A DNA stretch of 64,000 nucleotides from NCBI GenBank assembly GCA_040905665.1, contig JBBDRD010000052.1, positions 1 to 64,000 on the forward strand, given 5' to 3'. Positions 43,173 to 51,718 of the stretch are shown in pieces. The notes under the pieces were generated by a model. It did no database searches. It saw only the letters and a program-made list of their open reading frames with translations, and was not told the DNA's origin. The DNA comes from DASVCN01 sp040905665 (lineage in GTDB: Bacteria; Deinococcota; Deinococci; Deinococcales; Trueperaceae). The position numbers were made by a program, and so were the translations under genes. Position 1 is the stretch's first letter. Each line of letters begins with the position of its first letter.

Positions 43173-44093
43173 ATGATGACGAAACGCGGGTTTTTCAGAC
43201 GCTATTTTGAGGACAGCCGCTACAGCCAGTGGCGCTGGGCATATATCTTTATGAGCGTGGACCTGGCCTGGGCCGGGCTATTCCTGTTCTTCCCACTCGC
43301 CCTTGCGATCGTATTCAGCTTTCAGGACTTCAGCCTTGCCAACATCGGCGACGTGCGCTTCATCGGTTTCGAGAACTACCGAGAGATCCTCACCGATACC
43401 CGCGGCTGGTGGCACTCGGTGAAAGTCACCGCCATCTGGACCCTGTTCACCGTGCCGGTCAACGTGGCGATCGCCATGGGGCTGTCGCTCCTCATCGCAC
43501 CTCTTCGTGATGGACCCGCCAACTTCTTCAAGGGCGCCTTCTATCTGCCTGCCGTGGTGAGCCAGGTGGTCGTCTCGGTAATCATGGTGTGGATCTTCAG
43601 CCCCCGCAGCGGCCTCGCCAACATGCTGCTCCAGTCGGTCGGGCTGCCGTCGCAGCGCTGGTACGCCTCGCCCGAGCTGGCGCTCTTCACCCTCATGCTC
43701 ATGGCCTGGCTCACCGGCCACGGCTTTGGCGTGCTGCTCTACACCGCCGCGCTCAAGCGCATCCCCACCAGCCTCTACGAGGCGGCCGACATCGACGCGA
43801 CCAGCGGCTGGAAGAAATTCTGGAAGATCACCTGGCCGCTCATCAAGCCCACCACCCTATACGTGACCATCATCCAGCTCATCGCCTCTTTCCAGACTTT
43901 CGCCGGCGCCTTCTTCATCACTAAGGGCGGGCCGCTCCGCTCCACCGAGTTCGTCAACTGGCGCATCTATACCGCCTTCTATACCGACGGGAACTTCGGG
44001 ATGGCGTCGGCCATGGCGGTGGTGCTGATGGTGGTCATCATGATGATCTCGATTGCCAGCTTCAGACTGCTGGGCACGGACGTGGAGTACTGA
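43173..44093 (+). CDS. Sugar ABC transporter permease (MalF type)
   Basis: A 306-residue CUT1 permease. Consecutive ATGs at 43173 and 43176 follow AAGGAG closely; either may be used. Membrane segments include LAWAGLFLFFPLALAIVFSF, and the EAA loop is LYEAADIDATSGWKKFWKITWPLIKP. It overlaps the next permease gene by one base (TGATG). It should serve the long binding protein encoded upstream. Confidence 0.92.
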   Translation: MMTKRGFFRRYFEDSRYSQWRWAYIFMSVDLAWAGLFLFFPLALAIVFSFQDFSLANIGDVRFIGFENYREILTDTRGWWHSVKVTAIWTLFTVPVNVAIAMGLSLLIAPLRDGPANFFKGAFYLPAVVSQVVVSVIMVWIFSPRSGLANMLLQSVGLPSQRWYASPELALFTLMLMAWLTGHGFGVLLYTAALKRIPTSLYEAADIDATSGWKKFWKITWPLIKPTTLYVTIIQLIASFQTFAGAFFITKGGPLRSTEFVNWRIYTAFYTDGNFGMASAMAVVLMVVIMMISIASFRLLGTDVEY

Positions 44094-45025
44094 TGGCAAC
44101 GCGAGCGAGATCGGTCCGTGAGCGGCAGCAGGCCGACACCTTCGAGCGTAGCGAGCAGGCGCGGCGAGCGGGCACTATTTTCGCCTACGGCATGCTCAGC
44201 TTCTGGGCGATCCTCTCCTTGGTTCCGATCTACTTCCTGTTCATAATGTCGTTCCAGGATCTGGGCGTGAGCTTCACGGTCAGGGACATCCAGTGGTTCC
44301 CCATCAACCCCAACCTGGAAAACTACGTCACCCTGTTCCAGCTCGATGCGCCCTACTGGATCGAGCGGCGGCCCATCTGGCGCTGGGCGTTCAACAGCGG
44401 CCTGGTGGCCCTCATCCCCACCATCTCGAACCTCGTCTTCGATTCGGCGGCCGGCTACGCCCTGGCCAAGATGCGCTTCCCGGGGCGCGGCCTCATCTTT
44501 GGCATGGTGATCGCCACGATGGCAATCCCCGAGTTCATCACCTTCATTCCCCTCTACCGGATGATGTCGGACTTCCACTGGATGAACACCTACTGGGCCC
44601 TGCTCTTCCCCGGTTTCGCCGGCGTGGCGGGAATCTTTCTGATGAAGCAGAGCATCCAGAGTTTGCCTTCGTCGCTCATGGACGCGGCGCGGATCGACGC
44701 CTGCTCGGAGTGGGGAATCTTCTGGAAGATCGTCCTTCCTCTTTCCAAACCGGTGCTGGCCATCGTGGGCATCACCTCGTTCATGGCCGGCTGGAACTCC
44801 TACTTCTGGCCCTACCTGGTGGCTCAGTCGCGGGACATGCTCACCCTGCAAGCCGGCCTCTCCTCGATGATGGGCGCCGGCGCGACCGGCCTGCCGCCGT
44901 CGAGCAACGACCTGGGCGTGGTGATGGCCGGGGCCGCCCTGGCGGCGATTCCCATGATCGTCGTCTTCTTCATTTTCCAGAAGTACATCGTCCAGGGAAT
45001 AACCGTGGGCGGGATGAAGGGTTAG
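44093..45025 (+). CDS. Sugar ABC transporter permease (MalG type)
   Basis: A 310-residue CUT1 permease. Key parts are FAYGMLSFWAILSLVPIYFLFIM as first membrane segment (about residues 24-46), AGYALAKMRFPGRGLIFGMV, the EAA loop LMDAARIDACSEWGIFWKIVLPLSKP and the C-terminal IVQGITVGGMKG. The start is coupled to the MalF-type stop. A tiny membrane-protein gene follows 7 nt later. Confidence 0.93.
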   Translation: MATRARSVRERQQADTFERSEQARRAGTIFAYGMLSFWAILSLVPIYFLFIMSFQDLGVSFTVRDIQWFPINPNLENYVTLFQLDAPYWIERRPIWRWAFNSGLVALIPTISNLVFDSAAGYALAKMRFPGRGLIFGMVIATMAIPEFITFIPLYRMMSDFHWMNTYWALLFPGFAGVAGIFLMKQSIQSLPSSLMDAARIDACSEWGIFWKIVLPLSKPVLAIVGITSFMAGWNSYFWPYLVAQSRDMLTLQAGLSSMMGAGATGLPPSSNDLGVVMAGAALAAIPMIVVFFIFQKYIVQGITVGGMKG

Positions 45026-45032
45026 GGGTTCA

Positions 45033-45170
45033 ATGCCGCTCTACCCGTTCATCCTGCTGGTCGTGATCTTCCTGGCCGTCATGATCCTGCCGCCCATGGT
45101 GGCGGCGTATATCGACCATCGGCGTGAGCTTTCTCGCGCGTCGCAGCATTCCGGAAAGAGAGAAGACTGA
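45033..45170 (+). CDS. 45-residue single-pass membrane protein in the ABC operon
   Basis: A short frame from ATG 45033 to TGA 45168-45170 fills the gap between the permease and ATPase genes almost exactly (7 nt and 1 nt spacers). GGGG lies close upstream. The product starts MPLYPFILLVVIFLAVMILPP, a single hydrophobic segment, then a charged tail (IDHRRELSRASQHSGKRED). No family is recognised. Tight packing in an otherwise coupled operon and the clean membrane-plus-charged-tail design argue that it is expressed, perhaps as a small transporter accessory. Confidence 0.55.
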   Translation: MPLYPFILLVVIFLAVMILPPMVAAYIDHRRELSRASQHSGKRED

Positions 45171-45171
45171 A

Positions 45172-46374
45172 GTGGGTAGCGTCCGATTCCAGAACATCAC
45201 CAAAGAGTTCGGCGACAAGGCGAAGATAACCGCCGTCGACAACTCGAACCTGGAGATTCGCGACGGCGAGTTCACCGTGCTGGTGGGCCCATCGGGCTGC
45301 GGCAAGAGCACCTCTCTGCGGATGATCGCCGGGCTGGAGCGTCCCACCAGCGGCGAGATTTTCATTGGCGACCGCGAGGTAACCCGACTCCATCCTCGCG
45401 CCCGCAATATCGCCATGGTCTTCCAGGACTACGCCCTCTACCCGCATATGACGGTGAAGGAGAACCTCTCCTTCGGCCTGCGCAACCTGGGGTTCAAGCG
45501 CCGCGAGTGGGAGCCGCGCGTGATTGACGCGGCGAAGGTCCTGGGCATCGAACCGCTATTGGGCCGACGGCCGCGTGAGCTCTCCGGCGGCCAAAGGCAA
45601 CGCGTCGCCCTGGGACGGGCCATCGTCCGGGAGCCCGAGGTGTTCCTGCTCGACGAGCCGCTCTCCAACCTCGACGCCAAGTTGCGGGTGCAGATGCGCG
45701 TCGAACTGGCCGAGCTGCAACGGCGCCTGGGCACGACCATGGTCTACGTGACGCACGATCAGGAAGAGGCGATGACGCTGGGCCACCGGATCGTGGTCAT
45801 GCGCGACGGCCTGATTCAGCAGATGGACACGCCCGAAACGATTTACAACCTGCCCACCAACGCCTTCGTTGCCCGCTTCATCGGCTCTCCGCCCATGAAC
45901 CTGTTCGCCGGCGCGCTGCACGAGCGCCAGGGCAAGGTGGTCTTCTCTGGCGTGGACGGCGACTTCGACATCACGCTGCCGCCGGCCTGGCAACGACCAC
46001 TGCGCGCCTACGTCGGACGGGAGATCTTCCTGGGGATCCGCCCCGAGAACATCTCCTCTGCTGCCGGCTCAACTGGTGGAAAGGATTCGCGTCGCGATGC
46101 GCACTCAGGCGCGCGCGGAGATTCTCTGAGTGCCGATGATCCCTCTAACCTGTTGGTGAAAGTCAAGGCGACGGCTGTCGAGATGCTGGGCCCGCAAAAG
46201 CTGGCCTATTTCAAGGTGGGTAAGGAGTTGGCGGTCGCCTCGCTTGCGCCCGACCACCCCGCCCGCGCCACCGACGAGATCGAAACGGTGTGGAACGGCC
46301 ACAAGCTGCATGTCTTCGACGGCGAGACCGAAGAGCGGCTCGACCTGCAGCCGGAAACGGTGAGCGTTCATTAG
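45172..46374 (+). CDS. Sugar ABC transporter ATP-binding protein (MalK/UgpC/MsiK type)
   Basis: A 400-residue ATPase counted from GTG 45172. Walker A GPSGCGKST (39-47), Q-loop VFQDYALYP, signature LSGGQRQR (137-144), Walker B VFLLDEP and H195 (VTHDQEEA) are all intact. The C-terminal TOBE-type regulatory region is interrupted by a polar low-complexity stretch (about residues 303-325, Ser/Gly/Asp/Arg-rich). It is the only sugar-ABC ATPase in the window, though three CUT1 permease pairs are present, so it may energise several of them. Confidence 0.95.
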   Translation: MGSVRFQNITKEFGDKAKITAVDNSNLEIRDGEFTVLVGPSGCGKSTSLRMIAGLERPTSGEIFIGDREVTRLHPRARNIAMVFQDYALYPHMTVKENLSFGLRNLGFKRREWEPRVIDAAKVLGIEPLLGRRPRELSGGQRQRVALGRAIVREPEVFLLDEPLSNLDAKLRVQMRVELAELQRRLGTTMVYVTHDQEEAMTLGHRIVVMRDGLIQQMDTPETIYNLPTNAFVARFIGSPPMNLFAGALHERQGKVVFSGVDGDFDITLPPAWQRPLRAYVGREIFLGIRPENISSAAGSTGGKDSRRDAHSGARGDSLSADDPSNLLVKVKATAVEMLGPQKLAYFKVGKELAVASLAPDHPARATDEIETVWNGHKLHVFDGETEERLDLQPETVSVH

Positions 46375-46407
46375 TGGTTGTGTTGTCGAGCCGGTCAAGG
46401 AGACCGT

Positions 46408-49400
46408 GTGAGTAGCATCATCCTCTCCGAAGCCGAATTGGCACGGGTTCGTTCGCAACTAGAGCGTTTCGAGTGGTACCGGGGGATCCTGGAGGGGTAT
46501 CGGTCGAGGATCGAGGAGCTGATTGCACGTGCCCCGGATATTCCGGTCGTCAAGGGCCGGGCCTTCTACGAGTCGTGCCCCGATGACAACGCAAGGCTCT
46601 CATTCGATCCTTACGCTCCCAGGGATCACATCTGCGAAAGGTGCGGCCGCAACTGGCAGGGGGAGGTCTACGACCTGGCCTGGGTGCGGCAGTTCCAGGA
46701 CTGGTTGGGGAAACGGTTGGTGGAGGCGGGAATCCTCTACCGCTTGGAGGGGGATGAACGGTTCGCCCGGTTGGTTCGTGACTCGCTCGATCACTTCGTG
46801 CGGCGTTACCCTGATTATCCTCTGGCCAATAATCTTCTCGGCCCTACCCGCTTGTTTCAGAGTACCTACCTGGAGGCGTTCTGGCTGGTTGACGTTGTGG
46901 CGGCGTACGACCTCACCAGAAATTCCGGGGCTTTTGGCGCGGCCGATCACGCCGGCGTTCGGGATCTTTTCTACGAGTCATGCTCGGTAATCAGGAGTTA
47001 CGACGAGGGGCGCAGCAACCGCCAGGCGTTCAACAACGCCGGCATGGGCGCGGTCGCACTGTTGTACGAGGATGAAGACCTGGTGCAATACGTGCTCGAC
47101 GTTCCGCACGGTTTCTCGTTTCACATGCGCGAGTCGCTCCTCGAGGACGGCATTTGGTACGAGGGGGAGAACTACCATTTCGCTACCCTCGATCATTCGC
47201 TCAACCTGGCCGAGTTGGCGCGACACCGTGGAATCGACTTGTACGAGGGGACCAGCGGTTACGGTTCGCTGCGTCCGATGTTCGACGGGCCGTTGAAGGT
47301 GATGCTGCCCGACCTGACCTTTCCCTCGCGCAAGGACTCCTGGTTCGGCCGGGGCGTCGGGTACCACAAGGATATTTACGAACTGGGTTTCGCCCGCTAC
47401 GGCGACGAGCGGTTCGGGGGGCTGCTGGCCCACGCTTACTCTCACGGGACGGATCGCCGCGAGTTGGGCTGGCGTTCGTTTTTGTATCTGGAACCGAAGT
47501 TGCCGCAGTTGGACGAGGAAGTGGCCGAGGAGCTGGGCCCAGGTGAGGCGAGCGGCGCGGAGCATGGGCGGCTGCTGAGCGTGAGCGACTTGCGGGCGAC
47601 CTCATGCGAGCGCATGCCCGGTACCGGCGTGGCGGTCCTACGCCGAGACTCCGGCGGCGCCTACGCCAGCCTCGAGTACGGTCACTACGGTGGCGGTCAC
47701 GGGCACCCCGACCGGCTGCACCTGACGCTGTTCGCCGATGGCGTCCAGTGGCTCCTCGACCCCGGCACCGGCTGGTATCACGTGCCCGAACTGGGCTGGT
47801 ACCGCTCCACCATCGCGCACAACACGATTTCCGTCGATGGCCGACTGCAAGTTCCGCAAGAGGGCGAGCTGGTCGCATTCGGTGACGCGGGCGATTTTCA
47901 GGTTGCGCAGGCGCGGGTCAAGGGGCTGGCGGATGGCGTTACAGCGCGGCGGACGCTCTGCCTGGGCGACGGATTCCTGACGGATGTGCTCGATGTAAGT
48001 GCGGAGGCGGATCATCAGTTCGATCTGGCGCTGCATACACCGGCGGCAGTAAGCGTTGGGCCACCGGGAGCTGCCGCTGTCGCGAGTCGGGGCGCTCAGA
48101 GCCGGGACGGTCAGACTTGGGCCGGCAGTTCTCGGGAGCCGGCTCACACCGGTTCTCACACGCCTGGCCCCGCCGGTTCTCCACAGCACGATCTGGGCAA
48201 CCGCGACGGATACGAGTTCCTATCGCGTGTCGAGGCTTTGCCGGCCGGTTCGGTCGACCTGACCGCTTCAGCAGACGGCAGGACCATGCGCATCGTCCAG
48301 CTCACCGCTGCCGCGACCGTGACTGCAACCGACACCTCACCTTCAACCTCAAACATCGAGGTGTTCACAGCACGAGCTCCCGGCATTCCCTTGCGGGAAG
48401 ATTCTCCACTCTCCTCTCTCGTATCCCGCAGTCGGGGCCGCCGAGTTCGCTTCGTTACGGCTTATCTATGGGGCGCGAGGCAACAGCAGGCGTCGCTTGG
48501 CATTGAGGGTGACGGAGTGTTGCTTCAAGACTCGCCACTGCAAGAGTCGTCGCTTCAGGACTCGTCACTGCAAGGCGATGGCGACCGCTCCTATCGGTTC
48601 CTGATCGACGACTCCGATGGTGTGGCTGTTAGCGCTTCCGATGCGGTTGGGGTTGAACGACTTGCCTGGTTCGGCCGACGCAATGCTGAGTTGGGCGGCG
48701 TTACTCTTCGTGCCGATCGGCCTCTCGCCGCCGCCTCTTTCGTGCGTGCTGACGGTGGAGCCACGTTCGAGGTATCGCTCCCTCGGGAGTTTGGCGCTCT
48801 TTCGATCAGCGGTCTCGAGGCCTCCGAAATAATCGGCCTCCCTGACGGGAGCGACTTTCAACGGGACCAGCAGGGGATGAGGTTTACGCAGGCGAGCGGG
48901 ACAGCCTCATGGCTCGACTCGCAGGAGACCCTCACTCTCTTCGCCGGCTGCACGAACACCTTCACTTTCAACTCGAGAACGTACGGCGGAGCGGCCGCCG
49001 AGCAGGAGGTCGAGCCAAAGAATGCGCCGAAGGTCGAGCCGGCGGTCGATCTTCCCTCGGCATGGAAGGTGACCTCACTCGAGGAGTACGAGCCGGGACG
49101 TTGGCAGATGACGATCGACCTGCCAGCGGTACCGGCCGACATCTCCGGAACTTTTGTCCTGGACGCGAGCGCCCACCGCACCTCGGTCCCCTACCGTATC
49201 GTTCCGCCGATCACCACGGTCTGGCGCATCGACTCCGTGGACGGCGTCCCCTGCCTGACGCTCGAGGTGAGCGACAAGCGCGGGCAGGGTGGGGCCGTAG
49301 GCGTGGAGATCGAGGCGCCGTGGCTCGAGCCGGGTGTTCACACACGTAGGATCGAGCTCCCACCCGGTGGACGGGCCGGCATTCGGTTGCCCTTGCCGCT

Positions 49401-50292
49401 AGAGGGGCCCGGCGATGTGTCAGCCCGTCCGGTTGGGATAGCGGCTGACGGCGGGTCGCGTGACGGCTCTTCGTCCGCCAATGCCGACGACCTGACGACC
49501 GCGGGCGAGACAAGGCTTCCTCACAGCGCCGCCGATGGTGCTTGGCAACTGCCTGGCGCCGTTGACCTCTTCGGCGAGTATGCCGTTTCGGCAAAACTGA
49601 CACTGTTCGACTTCGTCGGAATCACGAAATCAAAGCTCCCTCTCTATTGGTGTTTGCCTACCACGGCCGCCGAACAGAACCTCCTCCGCCTCTCCGACGC
49701 CAAACAGGCCCTCTGGTCCGACCGAAGCTGGCGTGACGAAGCCGACGCCTCGGCACAAGCCTCACTCACCTGGTGCGAAGAGGGCCTCCAACTCACCTGC
49801 CTCGTTCGTGACGACGTGCATGTGAGCGACGCCAACAAGGACGACCTCTACGAAAACGACTCGCTGCAGATCTATTTTGACTTCCGGAAGAACCACCACG
49901 GCGACCGGAGCTTCTCAGCGGGAGTGGCCGCCTACATCTTGGCGCCGTCGGCCGACAAGCGCTCGCTAAAGGTAGTGCCCATCGCGGGCAACCGCGAGAT
50001 CTCGAATCGCGGGGCACGTGCCGCCTGGTTCTCGGCAGATGACGTCGAGACGAGCTGCGAACCAACGAGCGACGGCTATCGGGTTGACGTGTTCTTCCCC
50101 TATTCCAGCCTCGCTGTCGCTCCCCTGAAACGGGGCGACGTCATCGGCTTCGACTTAGCGCTATCGGACAACGACGGCACCTGGTACCGCAGCACGATGC
50201 TCCTGTGGAGCGGTTCGCGTGGCCGGCGCTGCTATATCCGTGGGTCCTACCATGACCCACAAGAGTTCGGCTGGCTCATCGTGAGCGGGTAG
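46408..50292 (+). CDS. Heparinase II/III-like polysaccharide lyase with C-terminal CBM9-like domain
   Basis: A 1294-residue protein from GTG 46408 (AAGGAGA 4 nt upstream), without signal peptide. Residues about 1-380 form an (alpha/alpha) toroid-like alginate-lyase region (NNAGMGAVALLY, YEGENYHFATLDHSLNLAELA). Around residue 430 is the heparinase II/III signature YGGGHGHPDRLHLTLFADG, followed by a beta-sandwich. The last ~230 residues (from about 1060) resemble a family 9 carbohydrate-binding/DOMON domain (DDVHVSDANKDDLYENDSLQIYFD). Polar low-complexity inserts occur near residues 550-610 and at a LQDS repeat near 710. It would cleave an acidic oligosaccharide inside the cell. Confidence 0.82.
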   Translation: MSSIILSEAELARVRSQLERFEWYRGILEGYRSRIEELIARAPDIPVVKGRAFYESCPDDNARLSFDPYAPRDHICERCGRNWQGEVYDLAWVRQFQDWLGKRLVEAGILYRLEGDERFARLVRDSLDHFVRRYPDYPLANNLLGPTRLFQSTYLEAFWLVDVVAAYDLTRNSGAFGAADHAGVRDLFYESCSVIRSYDEGRSNRQAFNNAGMGAVALLYEDEDLVQYVLDVPHGFSFHMRESLLEDGIWYEGENYHFATLDHSLNLAELARHRGIDLYEGTSGYGSLRPMFDGPLKVMLPDLTFPSRKDSWFGRGVGYHKDIYELGFARYGDERFGGLLAHAYSHGTDRRELGWRSFLYLEPKLPQLDEEVAEELGPGEASGAEHGRLLSVSDLRATSCERMPGTGVAVLRRDSGGAYASLEYGHYGGGHGHPDRLHLTLFADGVQWLLDPGTGWYHVPELGWYRSTIAHNTISVDGRLQVPQEGELVAFGDAGDFQVAQARVKGLADGVTARRTLCLGDGFLTDVLDVSAEADHQFDLALHTPAAVSVGPPGAAAVASRGAQSRDGQTWAGSSREPAHTGSHTPGPAGSPQHDLGNRDGYEFLSRVEALPAGSVDLTASADGRTMRIVQLTAAATVTATDTSPSTSNIEVFTARAPGIPLREDSPLSSLVSRSRGRRVRFVTAYLWGARQQQASLGIEGDGVLLQDSPLQESSLQDSSLQGDGDRSYRFLIDDSDGVAVSASDAVGVERLAWFGRRNAELGGVTLRADRPLAAASFVRADGGATFEVSLPREFGALSISGLEASEIIGLPDGSDFQRDQQGMRFTQASGTASWLDSQETLTLFAGCTNTFTFNSRTYGGAAAEQEVEPKNAPKVEPAVDLPSAWKVTSLEEYEPGRWQMTIDLPAVPADISGTFVLDASAHRTSVPYRIVPPITTVWRIDSVDGVPCLTLEVSDKRGQGGAVGVEIEAPWLEPGVHTRRIELPPGGRAGIRLPLPLEGPGDVSARPVGIAADGGSRDGSSSANADDLTTAGETRLPHSAADGAWQLPGAVDLFGEYAVSAKLTLFDFVGITKSKLPLYWCLPTTAAEQNLLRLSDAKQALWSDRSWRDEADASAQASLTWCEEGLQLTCLVRDDVHVSDANKDDLYENDSLQIYFDFRKNHHGDRSFSAGVAAYILAPSADKRSLKVVPIAGNREISNRGARAAWFSADDVETSCEPTSDGYRVDVFFPYSSLAVAPLKRGDVIGFDLALSDNDGTWYRSTMLLWSGSRGRRCYIRGSYHDPQEFGWLIVSG
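48523..48582 (+). repeat. 15-bp minisatellite, four units, in frame
   Basis: Units starting at 48523, 48538, 48553 and 48568 (consensus CTKCARGACTCGTC) encode LQDSP, LQESS, LQDSS and LQGDG inside the heparinase-like protein. Confidence 0.85.
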
Positions 50293-50298
50293 GACCGA

Positions 50299-50616
50299 TT
50301 ACCGGCTCAGTTCTGCGCTTGGATCTCCCAACACCCTGACATCGGAGAGATCAACGCTTTGGCTGGCATGCCAAACATCGTAGTTCTGCTGCATATCGAG
50401 CCACAATCCTACGGATGTCCCCAGCGCCTTGGAAAGACGGAGAGCCATCTCGGCTGTCACCCGTGCATGCCCGTTAACCACGATTGAGAGGTGTTTGCGT
50501 GATACCCCTAACGCCTTCGCCGCGGCTGTCACCGAGAGACCAAGCGGCTCCAGATGAAGTTCTTTCAGAACTTCCCCGGGGTGTGCGGGATTGTGCATCG
50601 GCTTGAGGTTATTCAT
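50299..50616 (-). CDS. higA: HigA-family antitoxin
   Basis: A 105-residue XRE-type antitoxin with the classic HigA pattern: HPGEVLKELHLEPLGLSVTAAAKALGVSRKHLS as one HTH-containing block (about residues 11-43), NGHARVTAEMALRLSKALGTS and LWLDMQQNYDVW. It lies 12 nt downstream of its toxin gene, the normal toxin-first order of higBA. It binds the toxin and represses the shared promoter. The locus sits in antisense orientation between two rightward genes, so it is an independent cassette. Confidence 0.93.
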   Translation of the reverse strand: MNNLKPMHNPAHPGEVLKELHLEPLGLSVTAAAKALGVSRKHLSIVVNGHARVTAEMALRLSKALGTSVGLWLDMQQNYDVWHASQSVDLSDVRVLGDPSAELSR

Positions 50617-50628
50617 GACCCGCCTCCG

Positions 50629-50907
50629 TCAGTGATAATCGAGATAGCCAACATCAAAGACATCCTCGTTAGCAAAGCGGAAGATTATCCGCCAATTCCC
50701 AGTAACTCTTACGGCCCAAAACCCCTCTTGCACGCCTATAAGCGGGTGTAGTCGTAAGCCCGGGAAGTCCATGTCGTGCGGTCCGCGAGCGACCTCGAGC
50801 AGCGTAAGAATCGCCTGCAAACGCTTTACTTGGTCCGGGGGCACTTTGGACGTGTCACCCAACTGATGGAACCGCCGCAAGCCCTTGTGCCGAATCGACC
50901 TGATCAC
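50629..50907 (-). CDS. higB: HigB/RelE-family mRNA-cleaving toxin
   Basis: A 92-residue RelE-fold toxin starting at GTG 50907. Typical segments are MIRSIRHKGLRRFHQLGD, VKRLQAILTLLEVA, GLRLHPLIGVQEGFWAVRVTGNWRIIFRF and the C-terminal DVGYLDYH. Such toxins cleave mRNA on the ribosome. The family-typical Arg in NWRIIFRF and the terminal DYH are present, so it looks intact. It is transcribed with higA from the promoter at 50938-50966. Confidence 0.92.
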   Translation of the reverse strand: MIRSIRHKGLRRFHQLGDTSKVPPDQVKRLQAILTLLEVARGPHDMDFPGLRLHPLIGVQEGFWAVRVTGNWRIIFRFANEDVFDVGYLDYH

Positions 50908-50937
50908 CGTGTGAGGATACAGAGCACCGCCCTCAAT

Positions 50938-50966
50938 ATTGTAACCATCTTGGTAACACTAGTCAA
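50938..50966 (-). promoter_or_regulatory. higBA promoter with operator-like spacer
   Basis: Minus strand: TTGACT (50966-50961), 17-bp spacer and TACAAT (50943-50938). The spacer holds the imperfect palindrome GTTACCA-AGA-TGGTTAC (50957-50941), a likely HigA site. The remaining gap up to 51165 shows no gene. Confidence 0.65.
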
Positions 50967-51165
50967 TCTTCAGGCTATCGCCTATAGAATCGAGCGCCCG
51001 CCCTACCCCATCTCCCTCGGCAACTGCTCTCCCCGGACGCAGGTTATTCTCGATCCTGGAACTCCCGTGTAGGCGGCTCCCGTGCCCAATTGGCATGGAT
51101 CGTAGATCGTTCTGGACGAAAAGCCGCACCCAGTCGGGCAGTATTCGCGAGGAGACATTCAAGGC

Positions 51166-51705
51166 ATGACCCTCTACGAAAATTCCTTTCCGAAAAGCGA
51201 CGAGGACAGGCACGCTATCTGGACGCTGATGGTGGAGCGCGACATCGAAGCATTTGTGTCACGGGACTGGAGCATGGTGAAGGCGGACTTCCTTGCCGAC
51301 GGGTTCTTCGGAATAGATGCCGGCCAACGGGACCAGCTCGATTCCTGGCGCCTCTCTTTCCCACGGCTTGCCGATTATCGCGCGGCCTGGTTGGAGCAGG
51401 CTTCGCTAACGTTCGCCATTGCTGACCGGGAAGAAATTCGCTCCGGCTTGATCGGCGCCATGACAATGCGCGACATCGAGGTGAGTGGCGAGAGTGCCTT
51501 GGCCCACAAGAAGCTCGACGGAGAGATCTTGCTGCGAGACGGCACCCGCAAACAACTTCGTTGGCAGTCCCTCTTCCACTGCAGAAAGGCGGCCGGCCAG
51601 TGGAAGATCACCAGCTTCATCGGCTATCTACCCAACCCGGTAGGCGGTGCAATTGGCGGTGCAGACGGCGACACTCGGCCGGATGCGCCGGGGAGGACCC
51701 CATGA
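51166..51705 (+). CDS. NTF2-like/SnoaL-type protein of unknown function
   Basis: A 179-residue protein with AGGAGA about 9 nt before ATG 51166. A helical start (RHAIWTLMVERDIEAFVSRDWSMV) followed by beta-strands ending in QWKITSFIGYLPNP suggests an NTF2-like cone fold. Relatives occur beside Gfo/Idh oxidoreductases in sugar gene clusters, without assigned activity. The C-terminal GGAIGGADGD comes from a short tandem repeat. It is 13 bp upstream of the Gfo/Idh gene. Confidence 0.65.
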   Translation: MTLYENSFPKSDEDRHAIWTLMVERDIEAFVSRDWSMVKADFLADGFFGIDAGQRDQLDSWRLSFPRLADYRAAWLEQASLTFAIADREEIRSGLIGAMTMRDIEVSGESALAHKKLDGEILLRDGTRKQLRWQSLFHCRKAAGQWKITSFIGYLPNPVGGAIGGADGDTRPDAPGRTP

Positions 51706-51718
51706 CTGTAGGGACAAC

